Shown here one piece after another: positions 26,796-36,108 of a stretch of DNA of 64,000 bases. Source of the DNA: Posidoniimonas corsicana (GTDB lineage Bacteria > Planctomycetota > Planctomycetia > Pirellulales > Lacipirellulaceae); the NCBI RefSeq assembly GCF_007859765.1, contig NZ_SIHJ01000001.1, positions 1,364,767 to 1,428,766 of the forward strand, in the 5' to 3' direction. The position numbers and the translations under genes were made by a program. Position 1 is the first letter of the stretch. Each line of letters begins with the position of its first letter. A model generated the notes under the pieces. That model searched no databases. It saw only the letters and a program-made list of their open reading frames with translations, and was not told the origin of the DNA.

Positions 26796-28526
26796 ATGGA
26801 CCGTATGCACCGCCCCCTGCTCGCAGCCGCCGCCCTGCTCGTCCTGTCCTTTCCCGCCGCGGCCGACGTCGTGGTGATCTCCAACCGCACGCGCGAAACC
26901 GTTCCGGTCACCATCTCGCCGACCGGCGGCAAGCCCTACCGCCTGCAGCTCACCAGCGGGCAGGTGGTGCCGCTGTTCAGCGACACGCCGCTGCACGCCA
27001 ATTTCAACACGCAGTCGGGCGTCAACGGCTTCAAGCTGGACGCCAACAGCGCGTACTACTTCGGCCAGACCGACCAGGGCCTGCAGCTGCACCTCATCGG
27101 GCTGGGCGAAGCCGGCTCGCACGCGCGGCCGCTGCCGGGCGGCGGGCGCACCACGCCGGCGGGAGTGGTGGACGTGAAAATCTGTGTCGACGAGGAGGAG
27201 CCCCTCCGCCGCGAGCAGTGGATCGCCAAGCTCCGCCGGCGGGTCGACATGGCCTCGCTGATCATGCTCAGCCACTCCGGCATGACGTTCCGTGTGGTGT
27301 CCACCGGCAGCTGGAACTCCGATAACGACACCAACGACTTCACCAAATCGCTCAAGGAGTTGGAAGAGGAAGTCCCACGCATCGGCGACACCCTCGTCAT
27401 CGGATTTACCAGTCAGTACCAGGTGGTCCGCGGCCGCACGCACCTGGGGGGCACGCGGGGGCCGCTCAGCTCGCACATCCTCCTCCGCGAGTGGTCGCAG
27501 CACGTGTCCGAACGCGAGCGGCTGGAGCTGCTGGTCCACGAGCTGGGCCACTACCTGGGCGCCAGCCACAGCCCCGAGCCCGACAGCGTCATGCGCCCCG
27601 TGCTGGGCGACCGCCAGAGCCGCCAGACGGGCTTCGGCATCCGCTTCGACCCGGTCAACACGCTCATCATGTCGATGGTCGGCGAGGAGGTCCGCCGCCG
27701 CGGGGCCAAGACCTTCCCCGACCTCTCCGAGCCGACCCTCTCGCGGCTCAACCAGATCTACACCGCGCTCTCCAAGACGCTGCCGCAAGACTCGTCCGCC
27801 GCCCGCTTCGCCGCCCGCACGCAGACCGCCAAGGGGTCGTCGACCAGCGAGCTCGCCAAGCTGGTCGTGCAGTCGATCACCCAGAGCGGCCAGGCCAACC
27901 AGCGCCTGCCAGAGGCCGGACGCCTGACCGGCGACGACCTGACCGATGAGCTGGTCCGCAACGCGGCGGCCGACACCGCGGTGCTGCGGGACCGCGGGCG
28001 GAAGCCGCTCCTGCTGGGGCTCGGCATCGCGCTGGACGACACGCTCGTCCTCGGCAGCCTCCCCGCGACCGGCCAACTGGTCCGCGAGGCCGACCCACCG
28101 GGAGCGCTCGCCAAGCGGGCGCCGACCATCTGCCAGGCCACCATGTGCGGCCGGAACGACCTGCTCAAGCATTTCTTCGTGTCCGCCGCGCTGACCGCCG
28201 CCACCGACGCCAACCAGGCCCACGCGATCGGTGTTGCGAAAGAAATCTTCGATTCCAACCGCAAGAGCGGCTTCAGCTTCGTCGACCTGGCCGCCGACCG
28301 CGCCGGCGTCCGCTTCGCTCAGGCGGTGCTGTCCGGCGAGCTGTCGGCCATCGACATCGCCGACGACTTCACCTGCTACGCGTTCATGCCGGCATTCGCC
28401 GACCTGCCCGAGGGCCTGTCGGCTGCCGAGTTCCAGCAGCAGTACGGCAGCCCCACCGACGCCCGCTACCTCGCGCTCATCCGCGAGATCGACGAGCGGA
28501 TCGATCAGCTCACCGGGTACGATTGA
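26796..28526 (+). CDS. Exported metzincin-type zinc metalloprotease with YfiM/DUF2279-like C-terminal region
   Basis: 576 residues from ATG 26796 (a second ATG at 26805 is equally possible). A signal peptide covers about 1-27. A beta-rich N-terminal part (about 28-125) is followed by the protease domain with HELGHYLGASH: zinc ligands His248, His252, His258 and catalytic Glu249. A following Met in SVMRP (Met266) could be the Met-turn. The last 150 residues include DLLKHFFVSAALTA, AKEIFDSN and GFSFVDLAADRAGV, which resemble E. coli YfiM (DUF2279) in pattern; in this family the segment is normally a free small lipoprotein. Such a protease plus YfiM-like pairing is unfamiliar to me. The substrate is unknown; cleavage of surface or periplasmic proteins is likely. 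Confidence 0.75.
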   Translation: MDRMHRPLLAAAALLVLSFPAAADVVVISNRTRETVPVTISPTGGKPYRLQLTSGQVVPLFSDTPLHANFNTQSGVNGFKLDANSAYYFGQTDQGLQLHLIGLGEAGSHARPLPGGGRTTPAGVVDVKICVDEEEPLRREQWIAKLRRRVDMASLIMLSHSGMTFRVVSTGSWNSDNDTNDFTKSLKELEEEVPRIGDTLVIGFTSQYQVVRGRTHLGGTRGPLSSHILLREWSQHVSERERLELLVHELGHYLGASHSPEPDSVMRPVLGDRQSRQTGFGIRFDPVNTLIMSMVGEEVRRRGAKTFPDLSEPTLSRLNQIYTALSKTLPQDSSAARFAARTQTAKGSSTSELAKLVVQSITQSGQANQRLPEAGRLTGDDLTDELVRNAAADTAVLRDRGRKPLLLGLGIALDDTLVLGSLPATGQLVREADPPGALAKRAPTICQATMCGRNDLLKHFFVSAALTAATDANQAHAIGVAKEIFDSNRKSGFSFVDLAADRAGVRFAQAVLSGELSAIDIADDFTCYAFMPAFADLPEGLSAAEFQQQYGSPTDARYLALIREIDERIDQLTGYD

Positions 28527-29109
28527 GCCGCGGCCGGCAGCGGTCACACCAGTTCTGGCCGGTTTGTTTTGTCCACAAACACTGCGAAGGGGACAAAACC
28601 CGGGCCATAACTCCCCCCCTGTTCTCCGTAAGTGCTTTTCAATTAAGCCATTACGCCATCCCCTCCGATTTGGCCGCTGGGGGTTTTGTCCGATTCTGTG
28701 CGCGCCGATGGGACAATACCCCACCGGCTTCTCGCCTCGTCGAGATTGTCCGTGACACCGACATAGGGGCAGAGAATCGCAATCGATTCTCTTCTCGGTC
28801 AAACCTCACCGCGCAGCAGCCTACGCCTCACCGGCAATGGGTGGGTAATCGGCTGCCCCCTCATTAGACCGCGCGAGGTGGCCGGTTTCAGCAACAAAGC
28901 CGAACCGACGAGAGAAAGCCGCCCCCGGTTCTCGAAACCGGGAAAAACCACCCGGTCGCCTCGTCGGTAACGTTGAGATACCCGTGAGTTCTGAGCGGCC
29001 CATCGGTAGGCACACTTCTACGGGGCGCCCCGGCCCGCCTATCCTGCGTCATGAAACAAGGTCATGCTTCTAGGCGTAGATTTGCCACACCACACTCGAC
29101 GAGCCCCTG
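28527..29109. other. 583-bp non-coding region with repeated inverted motifs
   Basis: There is no credible coding frame and the base composition is less GC-rich than the neighbours. An element TTTTGTCC occurs twice (28567-28574 and 28684-28691), each facing a GGGACAA element 16-18 nt later (28590-28596, 28710-28716), giving two related hairpins. A third ATTGTCC sits at 28745-28751. A separate perfect 9-bp inverted repeat AGAGAATCG/CGATTCTCT lies at 28771-28792. CCCGGTT/AACCGGG at about 28924-28942 adds another stem. It could be a structured RNA, paired operators or a decayed small mobile element. Confidence 0.5.
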
Positions 29110-30312
29110 ATGCCCAAGCACTACTGCGGGCCCCTCGGCCTGATCATGATCGCCGCGGTCTGCTCACCGGCGCCGGCGGCCGCCCCTCCCGAGGGCGCGG
29201 TCCGCGTCGCGACGTACAACATCTCGTTCTACCGCGACGCGGCGGGCGAGCTGGAAACCGAACTCCGCGGCGGCGCGTCCTCGCAGGCGAAGCAGATCGC
29301 GGAGGTCATCCAACGCGTCCGCCCCGACCTGCTGCTGCTGAACGAGATCGACTACACGGCGGACGGCGCAGTGGTCGACCTGTTCCGCCAGCGGTACCTG
29401 CGGCAGCCCCAGAACGGCCAGCAGCCGATCGACTACCCACACACCTACACCGCCCCGGTCAACACGGGCGTGCCGACGCCGTTCGACCTGGACCGCGACG
29501 GCCGCACCGGCGGCCCGGCCGACTGCCAGGGGTTCGGACGCTACCCGGGGCAGTACGGCATGGCCGTGCTCTCGCGGCTGCCGATCGACCGCGAGCACGC
29601 CCGAACGTTCCAGCAGCTCCTGTGGCGTGACCTGCCCGGCGCCAAGCTGCCAGCCGACCCAACGTCGGGCGAGCCGTACTACTCGGGCGAGGAACTCGCG
29701 CGGCTGAGGCTCTCGTCGAAGAGCCACTGGGACGTGCCGGTCACGCTGCCGGGCGGCGGGCGGCTGCACCTGCTCTGCTCGCACCCCACGCCGCCGGCGT
29801 TCGACGGACCCGAGGACCGCAACGGCTGCCGCAACCACGACGAGATCCGGCTGATCGCCGACTACCTCACCCCAGGCCGCTCGGGGTACGTGGTCGACGA
29901 CAACGGCCGGCGGGGCGGTCTGCCGGCGGACGCGTTGTTCGTCGTGCTGGGCGACCTGAACGCCGACCCGCACGACGCCGGGGGCAAAGAGCTCGGCGCC
30001 ATCCAGCAGCTGCTGGAGCACCCGCGGGTCAACGCCACGCGGCCGCCGACGAGCCGCGGCGCCGTGCTCGCAAGCCAGGCCCACCCCGACCTCAACCGAG
30101 ACCAGCACGGCCCCGCCGCGGAGGACACCGCCAACTTCAGCGGCGACGACTTCAACAACCTGCGGGTCGACTACGCCCTGCCGTCACGCGACCTGGTGGT
30201 TGTCGGGGGCGGCGTGTTCTGGCCGCCCCCCGGCGAGCCGGGCGCCGCAGCAATCAACGCGACCGACCACCGGCTGGTGTGGATCGACGTGCGCACCAAC
30301 AAGGACGACTAA
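29110..30312 (+). CDS. Secreted endonuclease/exonuclease/phosphatase (EEP) family hydrolase
   Basis: 400 residues with a signal peptide (about 1-25, ending APAAA). EEP fold residues are visible: VRVATYNIS at the start of the domain, LLLNEID with the metal-binding Glu, HLLCSH, LGDLNADPHD with the paired Asp/Asn, and DYALPS followed by ATDHRLVWIDV with the catalytic Asp-His pair. The family hydrolyses phosphodiester or phosphomonoester bonds in DNA, RNA, inositol phosphates or sphingomyelin. Export suggests scavenging of phosphate from extracellular esters or nucleic acids. No partner gene is adjacent. Confidence 0.87.
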   Translation: MPKHYCGPLGLIMIAAVCSPAPAAAPPEGAVRVATYNISFYRDAAGELETELRGGASSQAKQIAEVIQRVRPDLLLLNEIDYTADGAVVDLFRQRYLRQPQNGQQPIDYPHTYTAPVNTGVPTPFDLDRDGRTGGPADCQGFGRYPGQYGMAVLSRLPIDREHARTFQQLLWRDLPGAKLPADPTSGEPYYSGEELARLRLSSKSHWDVPVTLPGGGRLHLLCSHPTPPAFDGPEDRNGCRNHDEIRLIADYLTPGRSGYVVDDNGRRGGLPADALFVVLGDLNADPHDAGGKELGAIQQLLEHPRVNATRPPTSRGAVLASQAHPDLNRDQHGPAAEDTANFSGDDFNNLRVDYALPSRDLVVVGGGVFWPPPGEPGAAAINATDHRLVWIDVRTNKDD

Positions 30313-30515
30313 CATCGACAGTCGCCAAGGCGCCAATCACCGGGCCGCGCCCCTTCGGGAGCATCCAGTAGCTGCAAGTTGCCAAGACGCTTTGGCGCAC
30401 GGCTAACGTACGGTCAAGCGTCGCTCTTCAGGCATTGCCCTCCGGCCGCTCCCTGACGGCCACGGTTCGAGAACGAACGGGCGGCCGGCTGTGTTGAGGC
30501 TGCCGCTTGTGGGGG

Positions 30516-31601
30516 CTACCGCTGCACGCGGGCCGACCCGCCTTCGGCGAGCGCCTCGACTTCGGCCAGCGTGGCCTGCGACACATCGCCCGGGTAGGTG
30601 GTGAGCAGCGCGCCGTGGGCCCAGCCGAGCCGCAGGGCCTGCTCCGGCTCTTGGCCGGAGAGCATGCCGTAGATCAGGCCCGAGGCGAAGCCGTCGCCGC
30701 CGCCGATGCGGTCGATCACGTCCAGCTCCATCGTGGGGCAGGTGTACCGCTCGCCATCGAGCCACAGCACGGCCGACCAGCTGTGGCGGCTGGTGGAGTG
30801 CACCTCGCGGAGCGTGGTGGCGACCATCTTGATGTTGGGGTACTCGGCCTTGACCTGCTCGATCATGCCGAAGAACGCGTTGGGGTCGAGCTTGCCCTTC
30901 TTCTCGACGTCCTGCCCCTTCAGGCCGAGGCCCTTCTGCAGGTCCTCCTCGTTGCCGATCAGCACGTCCAGGTGCTTGGCGATCTCGCGGTTCATCTCGA
31001 TGCCGTGGGCCTCGCCGCCAGGCAGCGTCTTCCACAGCTTGGCGCGGTAGTTGAGGTCGAACGAGGCGATGGCGCCCGCCTCCTTGGCCTTGGTCACGCC
31101 CTCGACAATCAGGTCCGAGGTGTGCTCGCCCAGGGCCGCGTAGATGCCGCCGGAGTGGAACCAGCGGACGCCGCGGTCGAACACGTTCTTCCAGTCGATG
31201 TCGCCCGGCTTGAGCATGGCCGCGGCCTCGTTGGCGCGGTTGTAGAACACCACCGGCGCCCGGGCGCCGTGGCCGCGGTCGCTGTAGACGGCGGCCATGT
31301 TGGGCCCGCGGACGCCGTCGTGCTGGAAGTGCTTGTAGAACGGCTTCACGCCCATCTGCCGCACCTGGGTCTGGATCAGCTCGCCGACGCCGTTGTCCAC
31401 CATCGCCGTGACGATGCCGGTGTTCAGGCCGAAGCAGCTGGCCAGGTTGGCCGCGCAGTTGTACTCGCCGCCCGAGACGTGCACCGCGAAGTTCGTCGCC
31501 TTGCGGAACGGCGTGATGCCGGGGTCGAGCCGGTGCACCAGGGCGCCGAGCGAGACGAAATCGAGTTCACAATCGTCGGTACGGACAGACAAGCCAGACA
31601 T
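30516..31601 (-). CDS. PfkB-family sugar kinase, probable 2-keto-3-deoxygluconate kinase
   Basis: 361 residues from the ATG at 31601 (MSGLSVRTDDCELD), which gives the normal family length; 46 non-conserved residues are open upstream. Signatures are the early GGEYNCAANLA (PfkB motif 1) and the late DRIGGGDGFASGL with the catalytic Asp in the GxGD-type anion hole. The segment SFDLNYRAKLW and the overall pattern fit 2-dehydro-3-deoxygluconokinases, which phosphorylate KDG to KDPG. It is transcribed divergently from gnd over a 258-bp region, so both may respond to sugar-acid supply. Fructokinase or ribokinase activity cannot be excluded. Confidence 0.8.
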   Translation of the reverse strand: MSGLSVRTDDCELDFVSLGALVHRLDPGITPFRKATNFAVHVSGGEYNCAANLASCFGLNTGIVTAMVDNGVGELIQTQVRQMGVKPFYKHFQHDGVRGPNMAAVYSDRGHGARAPVVFYNRANEAAAMLKPGDIDWKNVFDRGVRWFHSGGIYAALGEHTSDLIVEGVTKAKEAGAIASFDLNYRAKLWKTLPGGEAHGIEMNREIAKHLDVLIGNEEDLQKGLGLKGQDVEKKGKLDPNAFFGMIEQVKAEYPNIKMVATTLREVHSTSRHSWSAVLWLDGERYTCPTMELDVIDRIGGGDGFASGLIYGMLSGQEPEQALRLGWAHGALLTTYPGDVSQATLAEVEALAEGGSARVQR

Positions 31602-31859
31602 GCGCGAAGCCACCCTATTCAATGTCGCGGGCCAAGAAAAAGGAGCCTGACAGTATCCCCAGCCCCGGCGGGGTCCAAAAGGGGCCAGACCGCTCCCCGC
31701 GAGGATTCTGCGTGAGATGCTCCCTGGTTTGCGCCCCACGGGCGTGCGACCCGGCGGTTCCCTTCCCTGCCGACGGGCGGTGTATTGACCATCGGCTGCC
31801 CGCGGCCCAAGATCATGGGGCTAGGCGGCCCCCCAACGATCCTCCCGAAAGGACCCACC

Positions 31860-33305
31860 GTGTCTGAGCTTTGCGATTTTGGCCTGATCGGCCTCGCCGT
31901 GATGGGTGAAAACCTGGCCCTGAACGTCGAGAGCCGCGGCAACAAGGTTGCCGTCTACAACCGCACGACGAGCGTCGTGGACGACTTCATCAACGGCCGG
32001 GCCAAGGGCAAGCAGTTCGTCGGGTGCCACTCGCTGGAGGAGCTGGTCAAGAACCTGGCGCGGCCTCGCAAGGTGATGATGATGGTCAAGGCCGGCCCCG
32101 CGGTCGACGCGGTGATCGACTCGCTCAAGCCGCTCCTGGAGCCGGGCGACATCATCATCGACGGCGGCAACACCTACTACGCCGACACCGAGCGCCGCAC
32201 CAAGGAGGTCGAGGAGGCAGGCTTCCTGTACTCCGGCACCGGCGTGTCCGGCGGCGAGGAGGGCGCATTGAAGGGCCCCAGCATGATGCCGGGCGGATCG
32301 CCCGACAGCTGGCCGCACCTCAAGCCGATCTTCCAGGCGATCGCCGCCAAGGTGGGCCCCAACAACGACATCCCGTGCTGCGAATGGGTCGGACCCCGCG
32401 GCGCCGGGCATTACGTGAAGATGGTGCACAACGGCATCGAGTACGGCGACATGCAGCTCATCTGCGAAGCCTACTCGATGCTCAAGGAGGGCCTGGGCCT
32501 CACCAACGACGAGCTGTACGACGTGTTCGCCGAGTGGAACACCGGCGACCTCGACAGCTACCTGATCGAGATCACCCGCGACATCTTCAGCGTCAAGGAC
32601 CCCGAGACCGGCCAGTTCATGGTTGACCTGGTGCTGGACCGCGCCGGCGCCAAGGGCACCGGCAAGTGGATGAGCCAGCTGGCGCTCGACCTGGGCGTGC
32701 CCAGCACGCTGGTCACCGAGGCGGTCTACGCCCGCGGCCTGTCGGCCCGCAAGGACGAGCGCGTCAAGGCCGCCAAGGTGCTCCAGGGCCCCTCGCCCAA
32801 GTACGACGGCGACCGCAAGCAGTTCATCGAGCAGGTCCGCCAGGCGCTGTACGCGTCGAAGATCGTCAGCTACGCGCAGGGCTTCGTGCAGCTGCAGGCG
32901 GCCGCCGCCGAGCACGACTGGCCGCTCAACTACGGCGAGTGCGCCATGCTGTGGCGGGGCGGGTGCATCATCCGCGCCGTGTTCCTCGACCGCATCAAGG
33001 AGGCGTTCGACAAGAACCCGAACCTGGAGAACCTGCTGCTGGACTTCTACTTCGCTGGCGCGGTCGACAAGTGCCAGGACGCCTGGCGTCACGTGGTGTC
33101 GCAGGCCGCCCTGCTGGGCATCCCCGTGCCGGCGTTCTACACCGCTCTGGCCTACTACGACGGCTTCCGCCGCGAGATCCTGCCGGCCAACCTGCTGCAG
33201 AGCCAGCGGGACTACTTCGGCGCCCACACGTACGAGCGCACCGACAAGCCGCGGGGCGAGATGTTCCACACCGAGTGGCTGGACCTGCGTAAGGAGCCCT
33301 CCTAG
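31860..33305 (+). CDS. gnd: 6-phosphogluconate dehydrogenase (decarboxylating)
   Basis: 481 residues, the normal size for the long-form enzyme. It oxidises 6-phosphogluconate to ribulose 5-phosphate with NADP+ in the pentose phosphate pathway. A GTG start at 31860 is set by AAAGGA at 31848-31853, six bases upstream; the frame is open 25 codons further but without such a site. Key motifs are GLIGLAVMGENLALN (Rossmann), NRTTS (NADP-type), GGNTYYADTERR, GTGVSGGEEGA and the catalytic Lys region GAGHYVKMVHNGIEYGDMQL. A strong terminator follows. zwf lies 6.5 kb downstream on the same strand. Confidence 0.96.
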   Translation: MSELCDFGLIGLAVMGENLALNVESRGNKVAVYNRTTSVVDDFINGRAKGKQFVGCHSLEELVKNLARPRKVMMMVKAGPAVDAVIDSLKPLLEPGDIIIDGGNTYYADTERRTKEVEEAGFLYSGTGVSGGEEGALKGPSMMPGGSPDSWPHLKPIFQAIAAKVGPNNDIPCCEWVGPRGAGHYVKMVHNGIEYGDMQLICEAYSMLKEGLGLTNDELYDVFAEWNTGDLDSYLIEITRDIFSVKDPETGQFMVDLVLDRAGAKGTGKWMSQLALDLGVPSTLVTEAVYARGLSARKDERVKAAKVLQGPSPKYDGDRKQFIEQVRQALYASKIVSYAQGFVQLQAAAAEHDWPLNYGECAMLWRGGCIIRAVFLDRIKEAFDKNPNLENLLLDFYFAGAVDKCQDAWRHVVSQAALLGIPVPAFYTALAYYDGFRREILPANLLQSQRDYFGAHTYERTDKPRGEMFHTEWLDLRKEPS

Positions 33306-33369
33306 CTTCCACAGGCCTAACGGCCGACGGATCCTCTGCGTCGGCGCGCCCTGGCAAGCGAACAGACCC

Positions 33370-33414
33370 AAAGGCGTCCGGTCCTGCGTCCCGCAGGACC
33401 GGACGCCTTTTTTG
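33370..33414 (+). terminator. Intrinsic terminator of gnd
   Basis: A perfect 18-bp inverted repeat (33370-33387 and 33393-33410, arms beginning AAAGGCGTCC) with a 5-nt loop runs into six T residues. It is one of the strongest terminators in the window. Confidence 0.93.
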
Positions 33415-33572
33415 ATTGTGCCCGTGGTTATCTACTGTCCGAATCGAGCGTGGACCCTACGGTCAAGAAGAGTGGGCCACGTGGCCAGGCCGACTAGGCC
33501 GACCGCAGCTCGACCCACCCGGTCTCGTCCTTGCCGTGTTCGCCCGATCCCTTAGCCCACGGAAAGCAAACC

Positions 33573-34799
33573 ATGCCCCCTCTCCGGACGCTCTCCTGCC
33601 TCAGCATCGCGGCGCTCTCCCTGTCGATTCTGGTCGTCCGGGCCGAAGCCGACTGGCCGCAGTGGCGGGGCACGAACCGCGACGCGCACGCACCGGACGG
33701 CAAGTGGCCGACTTCACTCGGCGAGGAACACCTTCAGCTATCCTGGCGGAAAGAACTCGGTCCCAGCTACTCCGGACCGATTGTCGTGGGCGATCGTGTG
33801 TTCACCACCGAGACACGCGGCGAAAAAACCGAAGTTGCGTCGGCCTACGACCGCAACACCGGCGAGAAGCTGTGGGAGTTGGAGTGGCCCGGCGCGATGC
33901 AGGTCCCGTTCTTTGCCGCGTCCAACGGCAGCTGGATCCGTGCGACGCCAGCCTGCGACGGACAGACGCTCTCTGTCGTCGGCATGCTCGACGTGCTTGT
34001 GGCGATCGACGTTGAGTCCGGCGAGGAACTCTGGCGGGTCGACTTCCCTGCCGAGTTATCCGTTGAGCCGCCGCAGTTCGGCGCCGCGTCCTCGCCGCTA
34101 CTGCACGAGGGATCCCTGTACGCACAGATGGGGCACAGCATCGTGAAGGTGGACGCGCAGACCGGCAAGACCATCTGGCGGATTGCCGACAAGTCGGGCG
34201 ACGCGTTTAGCTCGCCGTGGATCGGCTCGGTAGCCGGCGAGCAGCTTCTCGTCGTGCAGGCGCGTGAGGAGTTGCTCGGCATCGCCCCCGACTCAGGCCA
34301 GGTGCGTTGGTCGCAGCCGATCCAGGCCTACCGCGGGATGAACATCATGACCCCCACCGTCTACGAAGATCAGTTCTTCACGAGCGCCCACTCGGGCCGG
34401 TCGCAGCTCTGGCAAGTCACAGAGGGCGCCGACCCTACCCTGGATGAGCGGTGGTCAAACAGCGCACAGGCGTACATGTCATCGCCCGTGGTGGTGGGCG
34501 ACTACCTGTACATGCACTTGAAGAACGAGCGTCTGCAGTGTGTCGACCTCCGCACCGGAGAGGAGGCCTGGCGGAGCAGGCCCGAAGGGAAGTACCAAAG
34601 TCTCGTCGTGGTAGGCGGCAACGTGCTCGCGCTGCGGTCGGACGGCGAGCTGATCCTGTTCCGTGCGACCCCCGAAGCGTTCGAGGTGCTCGACCGCCGC
34701 AAGGTCGCCAACGACGAGACCTGGGCGCACCTAGCGGTGTGCGATGGCAAGATCTTCGTTCGCGAGCTCAACGCCTTGGCCGTCTACGACTGGAAGTAG
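33573..34799 (+). CDS. Exported PQQ-like beta-propeller repeat protein
   Basis: 408 residues from ATG 33573, preceded by GGAAAG; 14 residues are open upstream. A signal peptide covers about 1-28. The mature part begins WPQWRGTNRDAHAPDGKWP, a widespread planctomycete opening, and contains about six to seven outer-membrane BamB/PQQ-type blades (DVESGEELWRVDFP, DAQTGKTIWRIADK, DLRTGEEAWRSRPEG). These repeats can bind PQQ in dehydrogenases, but the catalytic domain and Cys pair of alcohol dehydrogenases are absent, so it is probably a scaffold or binding protein. Probably monocistronic. Confidence 0.8.
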   Translation: MPPLRTLSCLSIAALSLSILVVRAEADWPQWRGTNRDAHAPDGKWPTSLGEEHLQLSWRKELGPSYSGPIVVGDRVFTTETRGEKTEVASAYDRNTGEKLWELEWPGAMQVPFFAASNGSWIRATPACDGQTLSVVGMLDVLVAIDVESGEELWRVDFPAELSVEPPQFGAASSPLLHEGSLYAQMGHSIVKVDAQTGKTIWRIADKSGDAFSSPWIGSVAGEQLLVVQAREELLGIAPDSGQVRWSQPIQAYRGMNIMTPTVYEDQFFTSAHSGRSQLWQVTEGADPTLDERWSNSAQAYMSSPVVVGDYLYMHLKNERLQCVDLRTGEEAWRSRPEGKYQSLVVVGGNVLALRSDGELILFRATPEAFEVLDRRKVANDETWAHLAVCDGKIFVRELNALAVYDWK

Positions 34800-34972
34800 G
34801 CGAACCTCCGCGCGGCTGACTTGCGAAGCGGGAACAAATCTCGCATGGGCCGGCGGACGGAGGCACTAGCGACCGCGACCCTACGACGTCGCCGCTCGAC
34901 GAGGGTGTGCTCGCTGCACTACCATGAAGTGCTGAGAGAGCCCCCGATCACCCCTCCCCGTTGAGCCCCACC

Positions 34973-36100
34973 GTGTCACCAGCCGTCATTGCCTTGCGCC
35001 CATGGTTCACCGCCGCGTTAATCACTTTGTCGTGCGGTGCGCTAGTCGCATCAGCCACCGAACCGACCTTCGTTGAGCTCGACGGGCAGCTCTACGGCGC
35101 CCAGGGCGACGAAGTCGGCCCGATCGGCGGCGGGGAGGGCTACACGCGGACCGTCACGGAGGGTGATCGCACGGCGACGACGCTCGACGAGCTGCTCGCC
35201 ACCCTCCAGGAGTCGAAGGCGGGCGACGTGGTGTTCGTCCCCGGTGACGCCCAGATCGACCTCACAGCACGGATCTACATCGAGAAGCTCGTGCTCAAGG
35301 TCCCCCCCGGCGTCACGCTGGCCAGCGACCGCGGCGCCGACCGCGACGGCAAGACCTCGCCGGGCGCCCTCTTCACCAGCGACGCGCTCGACACGCCGGT
35401 CGTGATCGAGCCGCAGGGGCCGGGCGTGCGAATCACCGGCATCCGGCTGCGGGGGCCCAACACCAAGCGGTACCTGGACCACCACGCCCGGGCCCGCGAG
35501 CTGCACGGCAAGGACTTCCGCGAGTACTACTACAAGCTCCCCACGTCCGACGGCGTCGTCACGAAGCACGACCGCCTGGAGGTCGACAACTGCGAGATCA
35601 GCGGCTTCGCCCACGCGGGCGTGCACCTGCGGGCGGGCGTGGGGCACCATGTGCACCACTGCTCGATCCACCACTGCCAGTACCAGGGACTCGGCTACGG
35701 CGTGTGCCATGACCGCGCGTCGAGCCTGATCGAGCGGTGCCTGTTCGACTGGAACCGGCACTCCATCGCCGGCACCGGGCGGCCGTCCTGCGGCTACGTG
35801 GCCCGGCACAACGTTGAGCTCGGCGAGTCGCTCAGCCACTGCTTCGACATGCACGGCGGCCACGACCGGGGCGACGGCACCAACACCGCCGGCACGCGCA
35901 TCGAGATCGCCAACAACACCTTCCGGTCCACCCGGCTGCCGATCAAGGTGCGGGGCGTGCCCGAGGAGGCCTGCGACGTGCGCCACAACTGGTTCGTCCG
36001 CCACGACTCGCCGTCGGCGGCGGTCTCGGCGGAGGAGCGGACCGAGGTGCACGACAACGCGTACGGGGAGCCGGCTAGCCTATCGGCCAACGGCGGCTAG
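34973..36100 (+). CDS. Exported right-handed beta-helix protein
   Basis: 375 residues from GTG 34973; a TTG at 34961 is an alternative adding four residues. A signal peptide covers about 1-29. The body shows repeating short beta strands of a parallel beta helix (VDNCEISGFAHAGVHL, HHCSIHHCQYQGLGYG, VARHNVEL, IEIANNTFRSTRLPIKV). A His-rich face (GHHVHHCSIHHC) around residues 225-235 could bind metal. Relatives include polysaccharide lyases and tailspike-like proteins, but no lyase catalytic set is evident, so the substrate remains open. The stop codon at 36098 is followed after 8 bp by the glycosylase gene. Confidence 0.75.
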   Translation: MSPAVIALRPWFTAALITLSCGALVASATEPTFVELDGQLYGAQGDEVGPIGGGEGYTRTVTEGDRTATTLDELLATLQESKAGDVVFVPGDAQIDLTARIYIEKLVLKVPPGVTLASDRGADRDGKTSPGALFTSDALDTPVVIEPQGPGVRITGIRLRGPNTKRYLDHHARARELHGKDFREYYYKLPTSDGVVTKHDRLEVDNCEISGFAHAGVHLRAGVGHHVHHCSIHHCQYQGLGYGVCHDRASSLIERCLFDWNRHSIAGTGRPSCGYVARHNVELGESLSHCFDMHGGHDRGDGTNTAGTRIEIANNTFRSTRLPIKVRGVPEEACDVRHNWFVRHDSPSAAVSAEERTEVHDNAYGEPASLSANGG

Positions 36101-36108
36101 AATCCCCC

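Noticed and set aside
26754-28802. 682-residue frame antisense to the metzincin gene
   Set aside because: The sense strand has a signal peptide, zinc motif and sensible termini; the antisense product is Gly/Arg/Val-rich with no fold signature.
31821-33371. 516-residue frame antisense to gnd
   Set aside because: It lies fully opposite a textbook gnd gene, has low-complexity composition and no recognisable motif.
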